From Rivularia sp034931125 (GTDB taxonomy: Bacteria; Cyanobacteriota; Cyanobacteriia; Cyanobacteriales; Nostocaceae): 64,000 nucleotides of DNA. The stretch covers positions 62,001 through 126,000 of the forward strand of contig NZ_JAYGHM010000004.1 of NCBI RefSeq assembly GCF_034931125.1, in the 5' to 3' direction. Of the stretch, positions 9,144 to 16,754 are shown in pieces. The number at the start of each line of letters is the position of its first letter. Position 1 is the stretch's first letter. The notes beneath the pieces are model-generated. The model made no database searches. It was not told the DNA's origin and saw only the letters and a program-made list of their open reading frames with translations. Position numbers and translations under genes: made by a program.

Positions 9144-9447
9144 AAGCAGGTCTCAGTAGTACAGTAAGGCATAGTGCAGAAATAATATTGAGTTTTAAGT
9201 ATTGCCTTTGTGCATTATCCCAAAAAGGGTTTAAGTCTTCCACTAAAATCCTTCGCATAGCCTACCGTTCAGCTTTTGCTGTGGCTCAGAGAAGGGATAT
9301 TAAGGTCTATTAGCGAAGCGTAGCACAACCCCATATCCTTCCAGAACCCGTGAATCCATGCCTACTCTACGGTGAAGCACGGACAAGTTTTTTCTCCATC
9401 CTTCTTTCTGATTTCTTCAAATAGCCTAAATTAATTGAGGTGTAAAA
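9144..9447. other. Intergenic stretch with repeat-like sequence
   Basis: About 300 bp without a protein-like frame. It includes GC-rich patches (cctaccgttcagcttttgct, and tagcgaagcgtagcac) similar in character to dispersed palindromes elsewhere in the window. No gene or clear terminator could be assigned. Confidence 0.4.
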
Positions 9448-9927
9448 ATGGTAAAGAACAGAAAATTTGAGTTATTCAAAATTGACAAAATCATGAAGTA
9501 TTTTTTAGTCAATTCTGCTAGAAAATTTCAGTTGCTTTTAGTCGTATTTATTGCAACATTATCTGGAGGAATTTTTCTAGATAATTTTATGCCAGAGCTA
9601 TTACCTCCAGTTCAAGCTCTATCTTTAAAAAATAGCGAAAATAGTGTGATAATTCAAGTTGGAGATGGTGTTAAACCAGAAACAAGAATGTTTAGAGGTA
9701 CTGTAGGACAAAATTTTGTTATTACCTCTGGAAATAATAAAGGTCAAAGCGATGCTTATTACACAATTCTATTGAACGGAGAGAATGTCGCTCAAATAAG
9801 CCAAGCTCTAAATTCACGGGGAAAACAATTCCAAGTCAAAGCAGGAGAGAACTTATATACAATTGTCGATGAAAAGAATCAAATAATAGATGAGTTTATT
9901 ATCAGAGGTATTGAAAATAATAAATGA
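9448..9927 (+). CDS. Membrane-anchored or secreted hypothetical protein
   Basis: The 159-aa product begins MVKNRKFELFKIDKIMKYFL and has one hydrophobic helix at about residues 30-50 (LLLVVFIATLSGGIFLDNF) followed by PVQALS, which may be a signal-peptide cleavage site. The roughly 100-residue remainder is rich in Asn, Gly and Gln and looks beta-structured. The start is supported by gaggtg seven bases upstream. A later ATG at codon 16 could also serve. The first five residues, MVKNR, are identical to those of the CHAT protein downstream. The family is not recognised. It is in the same orientation as the STAND and CHAT genes. Confidence 0.5.
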   Translation: MVKNRKFELFKIDKIMKYFLVNSARKFQLLLVVFIATLSGGIFLDNFMPELLPPVQALSLKNSENSVIIQVGDGVKPETRMFRGTVGQNFVITSGNNKGQSDAYYTILLNGENVAQISQALNSRGKQFQVKAGENLYTIVDEKNQIIDEFIIRGIENNK

Positions 9928-10081
9928 GTTTATTATCAGAAGTATTTAAATAATTAACCTACTCCCTTCCCGTCCAAGAAATACCGATTGAAATAGGCGC
10001 AAATCCTTGAATAATCCTAGAAATTAATAGGTAATCTTACACGGGTAAGGGAGTAATTTAAGACCAAAAAAGGAGCCAATC

Positions 10082-11401
10082 ATGGTAAAAAATCGCCAAT
10101 ACGTAAACTTTAATCTCGAATTACGAGATTATGATGAATCTAATCAAACATTCAAAGTATCTGTTCCCTTCTCAGAAGTTGGTGAAACTCGTGAAGCCGT
10201 AACAGTTTCAATTGAAGGAATAGAAAACCAACTTAGCAAACTCGAACGCAAACGTTTATCACCTCAAGAATTAATTGAACTAGGTAAACAGCTAACAATT
10301 CGATTGTTTCCACCAGGAGAAATTAGTAACTTATTCCAAAAGGCAGTTGAAAGAGCAGGTTTAGAAGGTGGCGTTCGCCTTCGTTTAGTAATTAAGGATA
10401 TAAAACTTGCTCAAATACCTTGGGAGTTTTGCTATCTTCCCCAGGAAAATGAAGAAGATAGTTATGACAACTTTCTGGTGTTGAACCCAAAATACTCGAT
10501 GGTACGATACGAATCAACTACTACCTCTACGAATCCAATTAAGAAAGATAATCAAGAATCATTACGCCTACTTGCAGTGACAGCAAACCCTTGGAACGAC
10601 CTTGATTTAGATGTTGAGCAAGAAGTTATAGAAAAGGCGTTAGATAAATTTAGTGTGGACGGGGTTACTCTAAATTGGCAACCTTTCATCAAAAATCCAA
10701 CAGTTGATGAGTTAAATTCTGCACTGGATAAAAAAGCAGACCTTTTCCACTTTGCAGGTCATGGTGGGTTTAAAGAGGAAGACAATTACTCCGATACTGA
10801 AGAATTTAAGGGTATGGGAAATCTTGTCTTGCTCAACAAAGAAAAACAGCCAGAATACTTACCGGCAAATCATTTTGCAAAACAATTACAAATGGCTGGT
10901 GTAAAAGTTGCTCTTTTAGGAGCATGTGAATCAGGTCGTCGTGATGGAGTCTCTGCTTGGACTGGGATAGCACCAGCTTTAATGAAAGAGGGTATACCAG
11001 CAGTAGTAGCAATGCAGTATAAAGTGCGAGATGATGATGCAATTGTCTTCAGTAAACGATTTTACACTGCCCTTGCATCTGGGTTGTCTGTTGACGAAGC
11101 AGTATCTCTAGGACGGTTAGAAATGTACCGTCAGTCAAACGAACGATTTGAATGGGGTATACCCGTCCTATATATGCGTTCTGATGATGGAATTATTTTC
11201 CCCGAACTAAGCCAAAAAGAATCAAAGACAGCTGATGAGCTACATATTGAAGGTGAAGCACGAGTTAAAGAACTCAAAGATAGTACATTCAGTGTTGTAG
11301 CAATTGAGAAAGTAACCAAAGCAAAGCACATTCAAGGTAATTACGAAGGCGATAAGGTAGAAAACAGCGACGTTAAAGTTGTTTACATAAAAGATGCTTA
11401 G
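10082..11401 (+). CDS. CHAT-domain caspase-like protease
   Basis: The 439-aa product has an N-terminal region of about 130 aa leading into KLAQIPWEFCYLP, a signature that precedes many cyanobacterial CHAT domains. The CHAT peptidase core spans roughly residues 155-375. The catalytic His is in ADLFHFAGHGGF (His227) and the catalytic Cys in ALLGACESGRR (Cys282), the canonical HG...C dyad of clan CD. The tail (about residues 385-439) is charged and may be an association module. The start has aaggag seven bases upstream. CHAT proteases are usually switched on by a partner such as a STAND ATPase or TPR protein. A STAND-TPR gene lies 1.9 kb upstream on the same strand, so a functional link is plausible but unproven. 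The substrate is unknown. Confidence 0.85.
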   Translation: MVKNRQYVNFNLELRDYDESNQTFKVSVPFSEVGETREAVTVSIEGIENQLSKLERKRLSPQELIELGKQLTIRLFPPGEISNLFQKAVERAGLEGGVRLRLVIKDIKLAQIPWEFCYLPQENEEDSYDNFLVLNPKYSMVRYESTTTSTNPIKKDNQESLRLLAVTANPWNDLDLDVEQEVIEKALDKFSVDGVTLNWQPFIKNPTVDELNSALDKKADLFHFAGHGGFKEEDNYSDTEEFKGMGNLVLLNKEKQPEYLPANHFAKQLQMAGVKVALLGACESGRRDGVSAWTGIAPALMKEGIPAVVAMQYKVRDDDAIVFSKRFYTALASGLSVDEAVSLGRLEMYRQSNERFEWGIPVLYMRSDDGIIFPELSQKESKTADELHIEGEARVKELKDSTFSVVAIEKVTKAKHIQGNYEGDKVENSDVKVVYIKDA

Positions 11402-11471
11402 GGTGTTTTCAAACCCCATGTATAAATTACGTAGCTAGCATGGCGCAGATGCGCCACGCTATGCTATATAC

Positions 11472-12785
11472 CTACGTTGTATACTCGGCATTAATTTTCA
11501 CGTAATCGTAACTCAAGTCGCATCCCCAAGCTTTACCAACACCTGCACCATTTCCAACATTTACTTGAATAATTACCGGATTATCTACCCTTTGCGTATT
11601 TACCTTAGTGCGATCAACAGTTAAATCGTTACTATTATTAGTTGCAACAACATCTTTTGGTAAAGAAGATGCTGCTGCTGTTTCTTTCAAATACGCACTC
11701 GCTGCTTTTCGATCAAATTGCAATGGCTGTCCTGTTTCCATTAATAAAAAATCCCCCATCTGAATTCTCAAATCACCTTGCTCAAATGGTATCCCCGCAC
11801 GTCCCGTAGCAGCTGCAATTCGTCCCCAATTCGGGTCGCGTCCAAAGATTGCAGACTTCACCAACGACGAACCAGCAATGGTTTTAGCAATTTTCAAAGC
11901 TGATTTTTCATCCACTGCACCGCTGACTTGCACTTCTATCAAACAAGTAGCACCTTCACCATCACGCGCGATCGCCTTTGCTAAATGTTGACAAACTGCG
12001 GTTAACATTGCTTCCAATTTCTCGGCTTCCGCACTCATTTCGGTAATCGCTGGGGTGCGCGATTGTCCGTTAGCTAAAGCAATTAAACTATCGTTGGTAC
12101 TGGTATCCCCATCAACAGTGATTGCATTAAAACTCTTGTCAGCAGCGCGACTCAGCATTTCTTGCCACAACGCAGGGGAAACCGCAGCATCGCAAGTCAC
12201 AAAGGCTAACATAGTCGCCATATTCGGATGAATCATTCCCGAACCTTTGCTAATTCCGCCAATTCTTACAGGTCGATCATGTATGGTTGTTTCTAATGCA
12301 ATGGATTTTGTCACTAAATCTGTAGTAATAATTGCCTTTGCTGCTGCATCAGAACCCGTTTCCGAAAGTGCTTCCACTAACTTAGGAATACCCGTTTTAA
12401 AAGCATCCATCTTAATTCTTTGCCCAATTACCCCAGTTGATGCTAACAACACCGACTTTGAAGAAATATTCAGCGCTTGTCCCAAGATCATTGCACACTC
12501 AAGAGCATCCAACCAACCTTGATTACCCGTAGAAGCGTTAGCCTGTCCGGCATTACAGAGAATCGCACGAGCGCTTTGCGCTGATAATAATCGCTGACGA
12601 CAATAATCAACACAAGCCGCTGTTACCTGGGAAATCGTAAACACACCTGCGGCGATCGCCTCTACATCCGAGACTATTAATGCTAAATCACTCGCACCTG
12701 AAGGTTTCAGCCCTGCGGCAATTCCAGCTGCTTTATATCCCTTCGGTGCTGTAACACCCCCACTTATTTCCCGCCAGTCACTCAT
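11472..12785 (-). CDS. argJ: Bifunctional glutamate N-acetyltransferase / amino-acid N-acetyltransferase ArgJ
   Basis: The 437-aa product matches ArgJ along its length. It begins MSDWREISGGVTAPKGYKAA and carries the self-cleavage region KGSGMIHPNMATMLAF near residues 178-193, where the proenzyme splits between Ala and Thr and the new N-terminal Thr becomes the nucleophile. It also has TVDGDTSTNDSL and FGRDPNWGRIAAATGRAGI. The enzyme transfers acetyl from N-acetylornithine to glutamate in the cyclic arginine pathway, in the cytoplasm. The length is normal. It is monocistronic in this window, convergent with the CHAT gene and upstream of the small-RNA region. Confidence 0.97.
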   Translation of the reverse strand: MSDWREISGGVTAPKGYKAAGIAAGLKPSGASDLALIVSDVEAIAAGVFTISQVTAACVDYCRQRLLSAQSARAILCNAGQANASTGNQGWLDALECAMILGQALNISSKSVLLASTGVIGQRIKMDAFKTGIPKLVEALSETGSDAAAKAIITTDLVTKSIALETTIHDRPVRIGGISKGSGMIHPNMATMLAFVTCDAAVSPALWQEMLSRAADKSFNAITVDGDTSTNDSLIALANGQSRTPAITEMSAEAEKLEAMLTAVCQHLAKAIARDGEGATCLIEVQVSGAVDEKSALKIAKTIAGSSLVKSAIFGRDPNWGRIAAATGRAGIPFEQGDLRIQMGDFLLMETGQPLQFDRKAASAYLKETAAASSLPKDVVATNNSNDLTVDRTKVNTQRVDNPVIIQVNVGNGAGVGKAWGCDLSYDYVKINAEYTT

Positions 12786-12969
12786 TACTCTTCCCCTGCA
12801 TTTTCATCACCGCAACGGGGATTATATCAATAATTAGTCAACACGGGCATGGTAACTTATTAGTTATTAATGGGAATGGGGTTCGGGGGAAACAAGGGGA
12901 AGAATTAAGGAGTTAGCAGTTATTAATTTAATTACCTTAAACTTTTAACCTAATTCCGTATAAATACTC

Positions 12970-13024
12970 AAAAAAATAGAGAGCTAATTATTTAGCCCTC
13001 CAGATCATCAGGGTGCATCTACTT
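12970..13024 (-). ncRNA. Candidate short RNA, copy 1 (NsiR1-like tandem unit)
   Basis: On the minus strand a -10 box TATACT (13035-13030) is followed by ttaagtagatgcaccctgat, then by a near-perfect hairpin GAGGGCTAA-ATAA-TTAGCTCTC and a T-rich tail (T-A-T7). A transcript of about 54 nt with its own promoter and terminator is predicted. The same start sequence recurs at 13589-13616, and a near-identical terminator at 13234-13266. Short, tandemly repeated, separately terminated RNAs are the hallmark of NsiR1, the heterocyst-specific RNA of Nostocales; identity with NsiR1 is my inference from architecture. A hairpin ggggttaagcccc lies just upstream of the -10 region. The unit also contains a tiny frame (MHPDDLEG). 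Confidence 0.6.
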
Positions 13025-13233
13025 AACATAGTATATCATTATTTGCCTAGGGGGCTTAACCCCTTATTTAAATTTGGATTAAATTTTGGTAAATACAGCA
13101 GTTTGCAAATAAATGAGGTGCATTCCTCTACTCCCTACTCACTTATAACGATATGTCCTGTACCTCACTCAAATGAAATTGGCTGTAAGTTGTTTTTGTT
13201 TTACAGTAATATTATCTAGAAATAGAAAAAATA

Positions 13234-13267
13234 TAAAAAAAAAGAGAGCCATTTAGGTAGCTCTCCG
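13234..13267 (-). terminator. Intrinsic terminator of small-RNA copy 2 (rest lost in gap)
   Basis: On the minus strand GGAGAGC-TACCTAAATG-GCTCTC is followed by nine T residues. It has the same plan and position as the terminator of copy 1, so it most likely closes a second RNA unit whose promoter is inside the N run. Confidence 0.7.
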
Positions 13268-13588
13268 NNNNNNNNNNNNNNNNNNNNNNNNNNNNNNNNN
13301 NNNNNNNNNNNNNNNNNNNNNNNNNNNNNNNNNNNNNNNNNNNNNNNNNNNNNNNNNNNNNNNNNNNNNNNNNNNNNNNNNNNNNNNNNNNNNNNNNNNN
13401 NNNNNNNNNNNNNNNNNNNNNNNNNNNNNNNNNNNNNNNNNNNNNNNNNNNNNNNNNNNNNNNNNNNNNNNNNNNNNNNNNNNNNNNNNNNNNNNNNNNN
13501 NNNNNNNNNNNNNNNNNNNNNNNNNNNNNNNNNNNNNNNNNNNNNNNNNNNNNNNNNNNNNNNNNNNNNNNNNNNNNNNNNNNNNNNN
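13268..13588. other. Assembly gap (321 N)
   Basis: A run of 321 N flanked on both sides by parts of the same small-RNA repeat. The true length and number of copies are unknown. A tandem array that defeated short-read assembly is the simplest explanation. Confidence 0.95.
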
Positions 13589-13637
13589 GATCATCAGGGT
13601 GCATCTACTTAACATAATATAGCATCTTTGCTATGGG
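13589..13637 (-). promoter_or_regulatory. Promoter and 5' part of a further small-RNA copy
   Basis: The 22 bases before the -10 box on the plus-strand reading are identical to copy 1 (gatcatcagggtgcatctac then ttaacat). On the minus strand the -10 reads TATATT (13621-13616), and an upstream hairpin ggggtatcacccc corresponds to the ggggttaagcccc of copy 1. The body and terminator of this copy are in the gap. Confidence 0.6.
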
Positions 13638-13856
13638 GGGTGATACCCCTATTTGCGATTTTGTATAAAGATTTTGTAAAGAAAAATTCCGTATAAACAA
13701 TTAGTGAAATAATTTCTCCTATTTACTGAGTAAAAATGTGGAAGCAATCTTCGCTAGATAAAGTTTTCATGGGTTTATGGGCATAAATACTTATCAAAAG
13801 TATGATATTCAAAAGAAAATTAGACGTTTAAAAATACTTGATATCGCAAAAAACAT

Positions 13857-13880
13857 GGAGACGTTGCATTGCAACGTCTC
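13857..13880. terminator. Palindrome after gatB (possible terminator)
   Basis: ggagacgttgcattgcaacgtctc forms a 12-bp perfect stem within 15 bp of the gatB stop. This gagacgttgca/tgcaacgtctc palindrome is a widespread cyanobacterial repeat, so its role as terminator is likely but not certain; there is no strong T run. Confidence 0.5.
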
Positions 13881-13892
13881 TACATCAATGAT

Positions 13893-15377
13893 TTATTCAA
13901 GCAAGGCTTGGAGTTTTTTATGTACCAACTCGTTGGTTAATTGGGGGTCTGCGCGTTTTCCGGTTTTCTTGAGAACTTGTCCGACAAAAAAGCCTTTAAC
14001 GTTGGTTTTACCGTTGCGATATTTTTCGACTTCTTTGGGGTTTCCAGCTATAGCTTCATCGATTAAAGGTTCGAGTACGGCTGGATCTGTAATTAGTTTT
14101 TCACCAGCAAAAATATCTTTAGCAGAACTACCTTCGAGTAAATCTGGTAATTTCTCTTTGGCTTTAGCATTACTAATCTCACCTTTGTCAATCAGCTTAA
14201 CAACATCAGCTAAATTGCTTGGGGTTAGTTTAATTTCAGAAATATTCAGCTTTTGCTTGTTGAGATAAGCCGCAATATCGCCCATAATCCAGTTTGCGGC
14301 AGTTTTGGAATTTGCTCCCTTCTCGACAACAGCTTCAAAATACTCGGCTGTAGCACGCTCTTCGGTTAAAACTCGTGCATCGTATGCAGAAAGTCCTAAT
14401 TCGGTTTCATAATGATGGCGTTTTTTCGCGGGTAAATCTGGTAACTCGCTTTCCCAATTCTTTAATTGTGCTTCTGTCACCTCAATTGGTGTCAAATCGG
14501 GTTCGGGAAAATAACGGTAATCGGAAGAGCCTTCCTTAACTCGCATACTAATCGTGCGTTGAGAACCTTCTTCCCACAGTCGAGTTTCTTGAATGATTTT
14601 TTCGCCAGATTCAACGGCTTCGATTTGACGTTCAATTTCGTGTTCGATCGCTTTTTGAATCGCGCTGAACGAGTTCATATTCTTAATTTCAACTTTTGTG
14701 CCAAATTCCTTTTGTCCCACCGGACGCACAGAAATATTCACATCGCAACGCAGCGAACCTTCCTGCATATTACCATCGCTGACACCGAGATAGCGGACAA
14801 TTCGGCGTAATTCTTGAGCGTATTCGGCAGCTTCTTGTCCGGATCGGATATCGGGTTCCGAAACGATTTCGATTAACGGAATACCGGCTCGATTGTAGTC
14901 TACCAGAGAATAGCTCGATCCACTTAGGCGATCGCTTCCGGCGTGAACCAACTTACCAGCATCTTCTTCCATATGCAAGCGAGTAATACCAATCCTTTTA
15001 CGAATTGGATTACCTTCGTTATCAACTAACTCAATCTCGATAAAACCGTGTTCGGCGATCGGTAAATCGTACTGAGAAATTTGGTAATTTTTGGGTAAAT
15101 CGGGATAAAAATACTGCTTGCGATCGAACTTACTATATTTAGCAATTTGACAATTAAGAGCCAAACCTGCTTTTACGGCGTATTCTAAGACTTTTTCGTT
15201 GAGTACCGGCAAAACTCCAGGTAAACCCATACAAACCGGGTCGATGTTAGTATTAGGCTCAGCACCAAATTCTGTAGAGCTATCAGAGAAAATCTTAGTT
15301 TTAGTAGCGAGTTGACAATGGGTTTCTAGACCAATTATCGCTTCGTAATCAGTTTTTACAGTCGTAGCAGAAGTCAT
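13893..15377 (-). CDS. gatB: Asp/Glu-tRNA(Asn/Gln) amidotransferase subunit B
   Basis: The 494-aa product is full-length GatB. It starts MTSATTVKTDYEAIIGLETH with the conserved IGLE.H.QL.T.TK. It has CMGLPGVLPVLNEK, the KFDRKQYFYPDLPKNYQISQ motif, SLVDYNRAGIPLIEIVSEPD and GSLRCDVNISVR, and a C-terminal YqeY-like domain ending LVHKKLQALLE. GatB binds misacylated tRNA and channels ammonia from GatA to amidate Glu-tRNA(Gln) or Asp-tRNA(Asn) in the GatCAB complex. gatA and gatC are not in this window, which is usual for cyanobacteria. Confidence 0.98.
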   Translation of the reverse strand: MTSATTVKTDYEAIIGLETHCQLATKTKIFSDSSTEFGAEPNTNIDPVCMGLPGVLPVLNEKVLEYAVKAGLALNCQIAKYSKFDRKQYFYPDLPKNYQISQYDLPIAEHGFIEIELVDNEGNPIRKRIGITRLHMEEDAGKLVHAGSDRLSGSSYSLVDYNRAGIPLIEIVSEPDIRSGQEAAEYAQELRRIVRYLGVSDGNMQEGSLRCDVNISVRPVGQKEFGTKVEIKNMNSFSAIQKAIEHEIERQIEAVESGEKIIQETRLWEEGSQRTISMRVKEGSSDYRYFPEPDLTPIEVTEAQLKNWESELPDLPAKKRHHYETELGLSAYDARVLTEERATAEYFEAVVEKGANSKTAANWIMGDIAAYLNKQKLNISEIKLTPSNLADVVKLIDKGEISNAKAKEKLPDLLEGSSAKDIFAGEKLITDPAVLEPLIDEAIAGNPKEVEKYRNGKTNVKGFFVGQVLKKTGKRADPQLTNELVHKKLQALLE

Positions 15378-15516
15378 AAAATTTCAATATTCGGGCAATA
15401 TATTGCAATCATTAAGTATTGTAGCTGTTCCGAGCCAATAACCGATGGATGTTTACACTCGTTATTATGGTGAGAATTCCGTCTACTGAGAATTTTTATT
15501 TCTCATTTCTTGTGGG

Positions 15517-15714
15517 TTGAGCATCCTTGCCCCGTCCTTAATATTCATAATAAGAGCTAGCGCGGCTTTTTTGAAAACCCTTAAATCAGCTTATTTAGAA
15601 CCAGCTTCCTACAATCCTCAACTTCCTTCTTTAGAAATGTTGCGGAGTAAAGGTATTCCCACAGTTAGCGACGAAGAATTTTGGGAAAGAACTAAGATTA
15701 TAACTAAACGTTAA
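15517..15714 (+). pseudogene. C-terminal scrap of an unknown gene
   Basis: A 65-codon frame whose last 50 residues look protein-like: FLKTLKSAYLEPASYNPQLP, then SLEMLRSKGIPTVSDEEFWE. The first 15 residues are hydrophobic and arbitrary, and there is no Shine-Dalgarno. It ends 33 bp before the DUF421 gene. I do not recognise it; it is most likely the surviving 3' end of a deleted gene, though a small real protein cannot be excluded. Confidence 0.3.
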
Positions 15715-15747
15715 AGGTTAAAAGACTGATTTTTCAGGTTTTGATTT

Positions 15748-16308
15748 ATGTTGGATGGAATTGGTAGCGGGATTGATTATGCTTTGGGATTGGATGCGAA
15801 GGAATTAAATTTATGGCAGATGGGGTTGAGAGCAGCGGTTATTTATATTGCTGGATGGATAATGGTAAGGGTAGCGGGAGACAGACGTTTTATTGGCAAA
15901 TATGCTGGTTTTGATGTTATTTTAAGTATTATTTTCGGCTCTACTTTAAGTCGTGCTATTAATGGTTCTGCACCTTTTTTCCCAACCATAGGGGCTGGTT
16001 TTGTATTGGTAGGAATGCATTGGTTACTTGCTGGAATTTCTTTTCATTTCCCGGCTATAGAACAATTAATTAAAGGCTTATCTCGCGTACTAATTCGAGA
16101 TGGTCAAATTAATTATAAAACTATGGAAAAGAGTCATATTAGTCAAAAAGATTTAGAATCCTGTTTACGTCAAGCCAAATTTACCGAACCTTCGCAAGTA
16201 GAAATTGCCCGTTTGGAAAATAGTACTAGCGAGCAAGATGCATGTCCTTACGGACACGCTGCGCTACCGCACTACAACCTTTTCAAATTTTCGCATTATC
16301 TAATTTAG
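15748..16308 (+). CDS. DUF421 (YetF-like) membrane protein, C-terminus replaced by a repeat
   Basis: The 186-aa product has three hydrophobic segments in its first 110 residues: GLRAAVIYIAGWIMVRVAG, FDVILSIIFGSTLSRAI, and FFPTIGAGFVLVGMHWLLAG. Then comes the soluble DUF421 domain, with LIRDGQINYKTMEKSHISQK and CLRQAKFTEPSQVEIARLEN. In this family the sequence normally continues with a short beta-strand (..SG.ISVIPK). Here the frame runs into a dispersed palindrome (core tgtccttacggaca at 16243) and ends in an unrelated tail. The protein may still fold because only the end is changed. The function of DUF421 proteins is unclear. Confidence 0.75.
   Translation: MLDGIGSGIDYALGLDAKELNLWQMGLRAAVIYIAGWIMVRVAGDRRFIGKYAGFDVILSIIFGSTLSRAINGSAPFFPTIGAGFVLVGMHWLLAGISFHFPAIEQLIKGLSRVLIRDGQINYKTMEKSHISQKDLESCLRQAKFTEPSQVEIARLENSTSEQDACPYGHAALPHYNLFKFSHYLI
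16243..16268. repeat. Palindromic repeat inserted in the DUF421 reading frame
   Basis: tgtccttacggaca followed by cgctgcgctacc. Related to the element at 2123-2160. It coincides with the point where homology to the DUF421 family ends. Confidence 0.55.
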
Positions 16309-16754
16309 CTGCACATCAGCTTATCTGAGGATTAAGGTTTCTCAATTCTTATGAGATAAAGAGCAGCGTGTTGCAGAGTTTCCCTTTGTTGTAGCGACTG
16401 CAAGGCATCTTATTGCGTCATCAGATAGTTGAAATTCCTCTGTTTTAAGATTCCAAAATCTGAATTTGCTTTGATAGCAAAAAAAGAAAAAGAAAGCTAA
16501 TACTATTAAATGGTGGGGGGAAATGTACATGGCGATCGCAGAGCATTTCCGTTAGGAGATACCTGAAGGGCAGATTGAAAGTTTATTTTGTTACTTGATA
16601 TCGAGCGTTTAACTTTCCTTGCCCGTAGCTGTAATTTTAACGTCTCTTTTTCCAAATGCAGCCTTTGAGCTTTACCAAATCTTTATCTAAAAGTGGTATT
16701 AATTAAGTAAAAATACACAAAGTTATTCTCTATTTAATTATCGCATATCGGCAA
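16309..16754. other. Intergenic stretch, nothing assigned
   Basis: About 445 bp, AT-rich, with no protein-like frame I trust. It must carry the tyrosinase promoter near 16700-16750; the sequence there (gtattaattaagtaaaaata) is too AT-rich to call hexamers reliably. Confidence 0.4.

Larger units (their letters stand above)
12786..13892. other. Intergenic region with tandem small-RNA units and an assembly gap
   Basis: No protein gene is credible here; reading frames that cross the N run are artefacts. The region holds one complete small-RNA-like unit, the terminator of a second and the promoter and start of a further copy across the gap, plus a palindrome next to the gatB stop codon. Confidence 0.7.

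Noticed and set aside
13212..13615. Two minus-strand frames of 120-130 codons crossing the N run
   Set aside because: They consist almost entirely of unknown residues; the flanks are small-RNA units with terminators.
16342..16530. 62-codon minus frame with a readable stretch FRFWNLKTEEFQLSDDAI
   Set aside because: Could be a scrap of an old gene, but no family recognised and no start; not strong enough to list.
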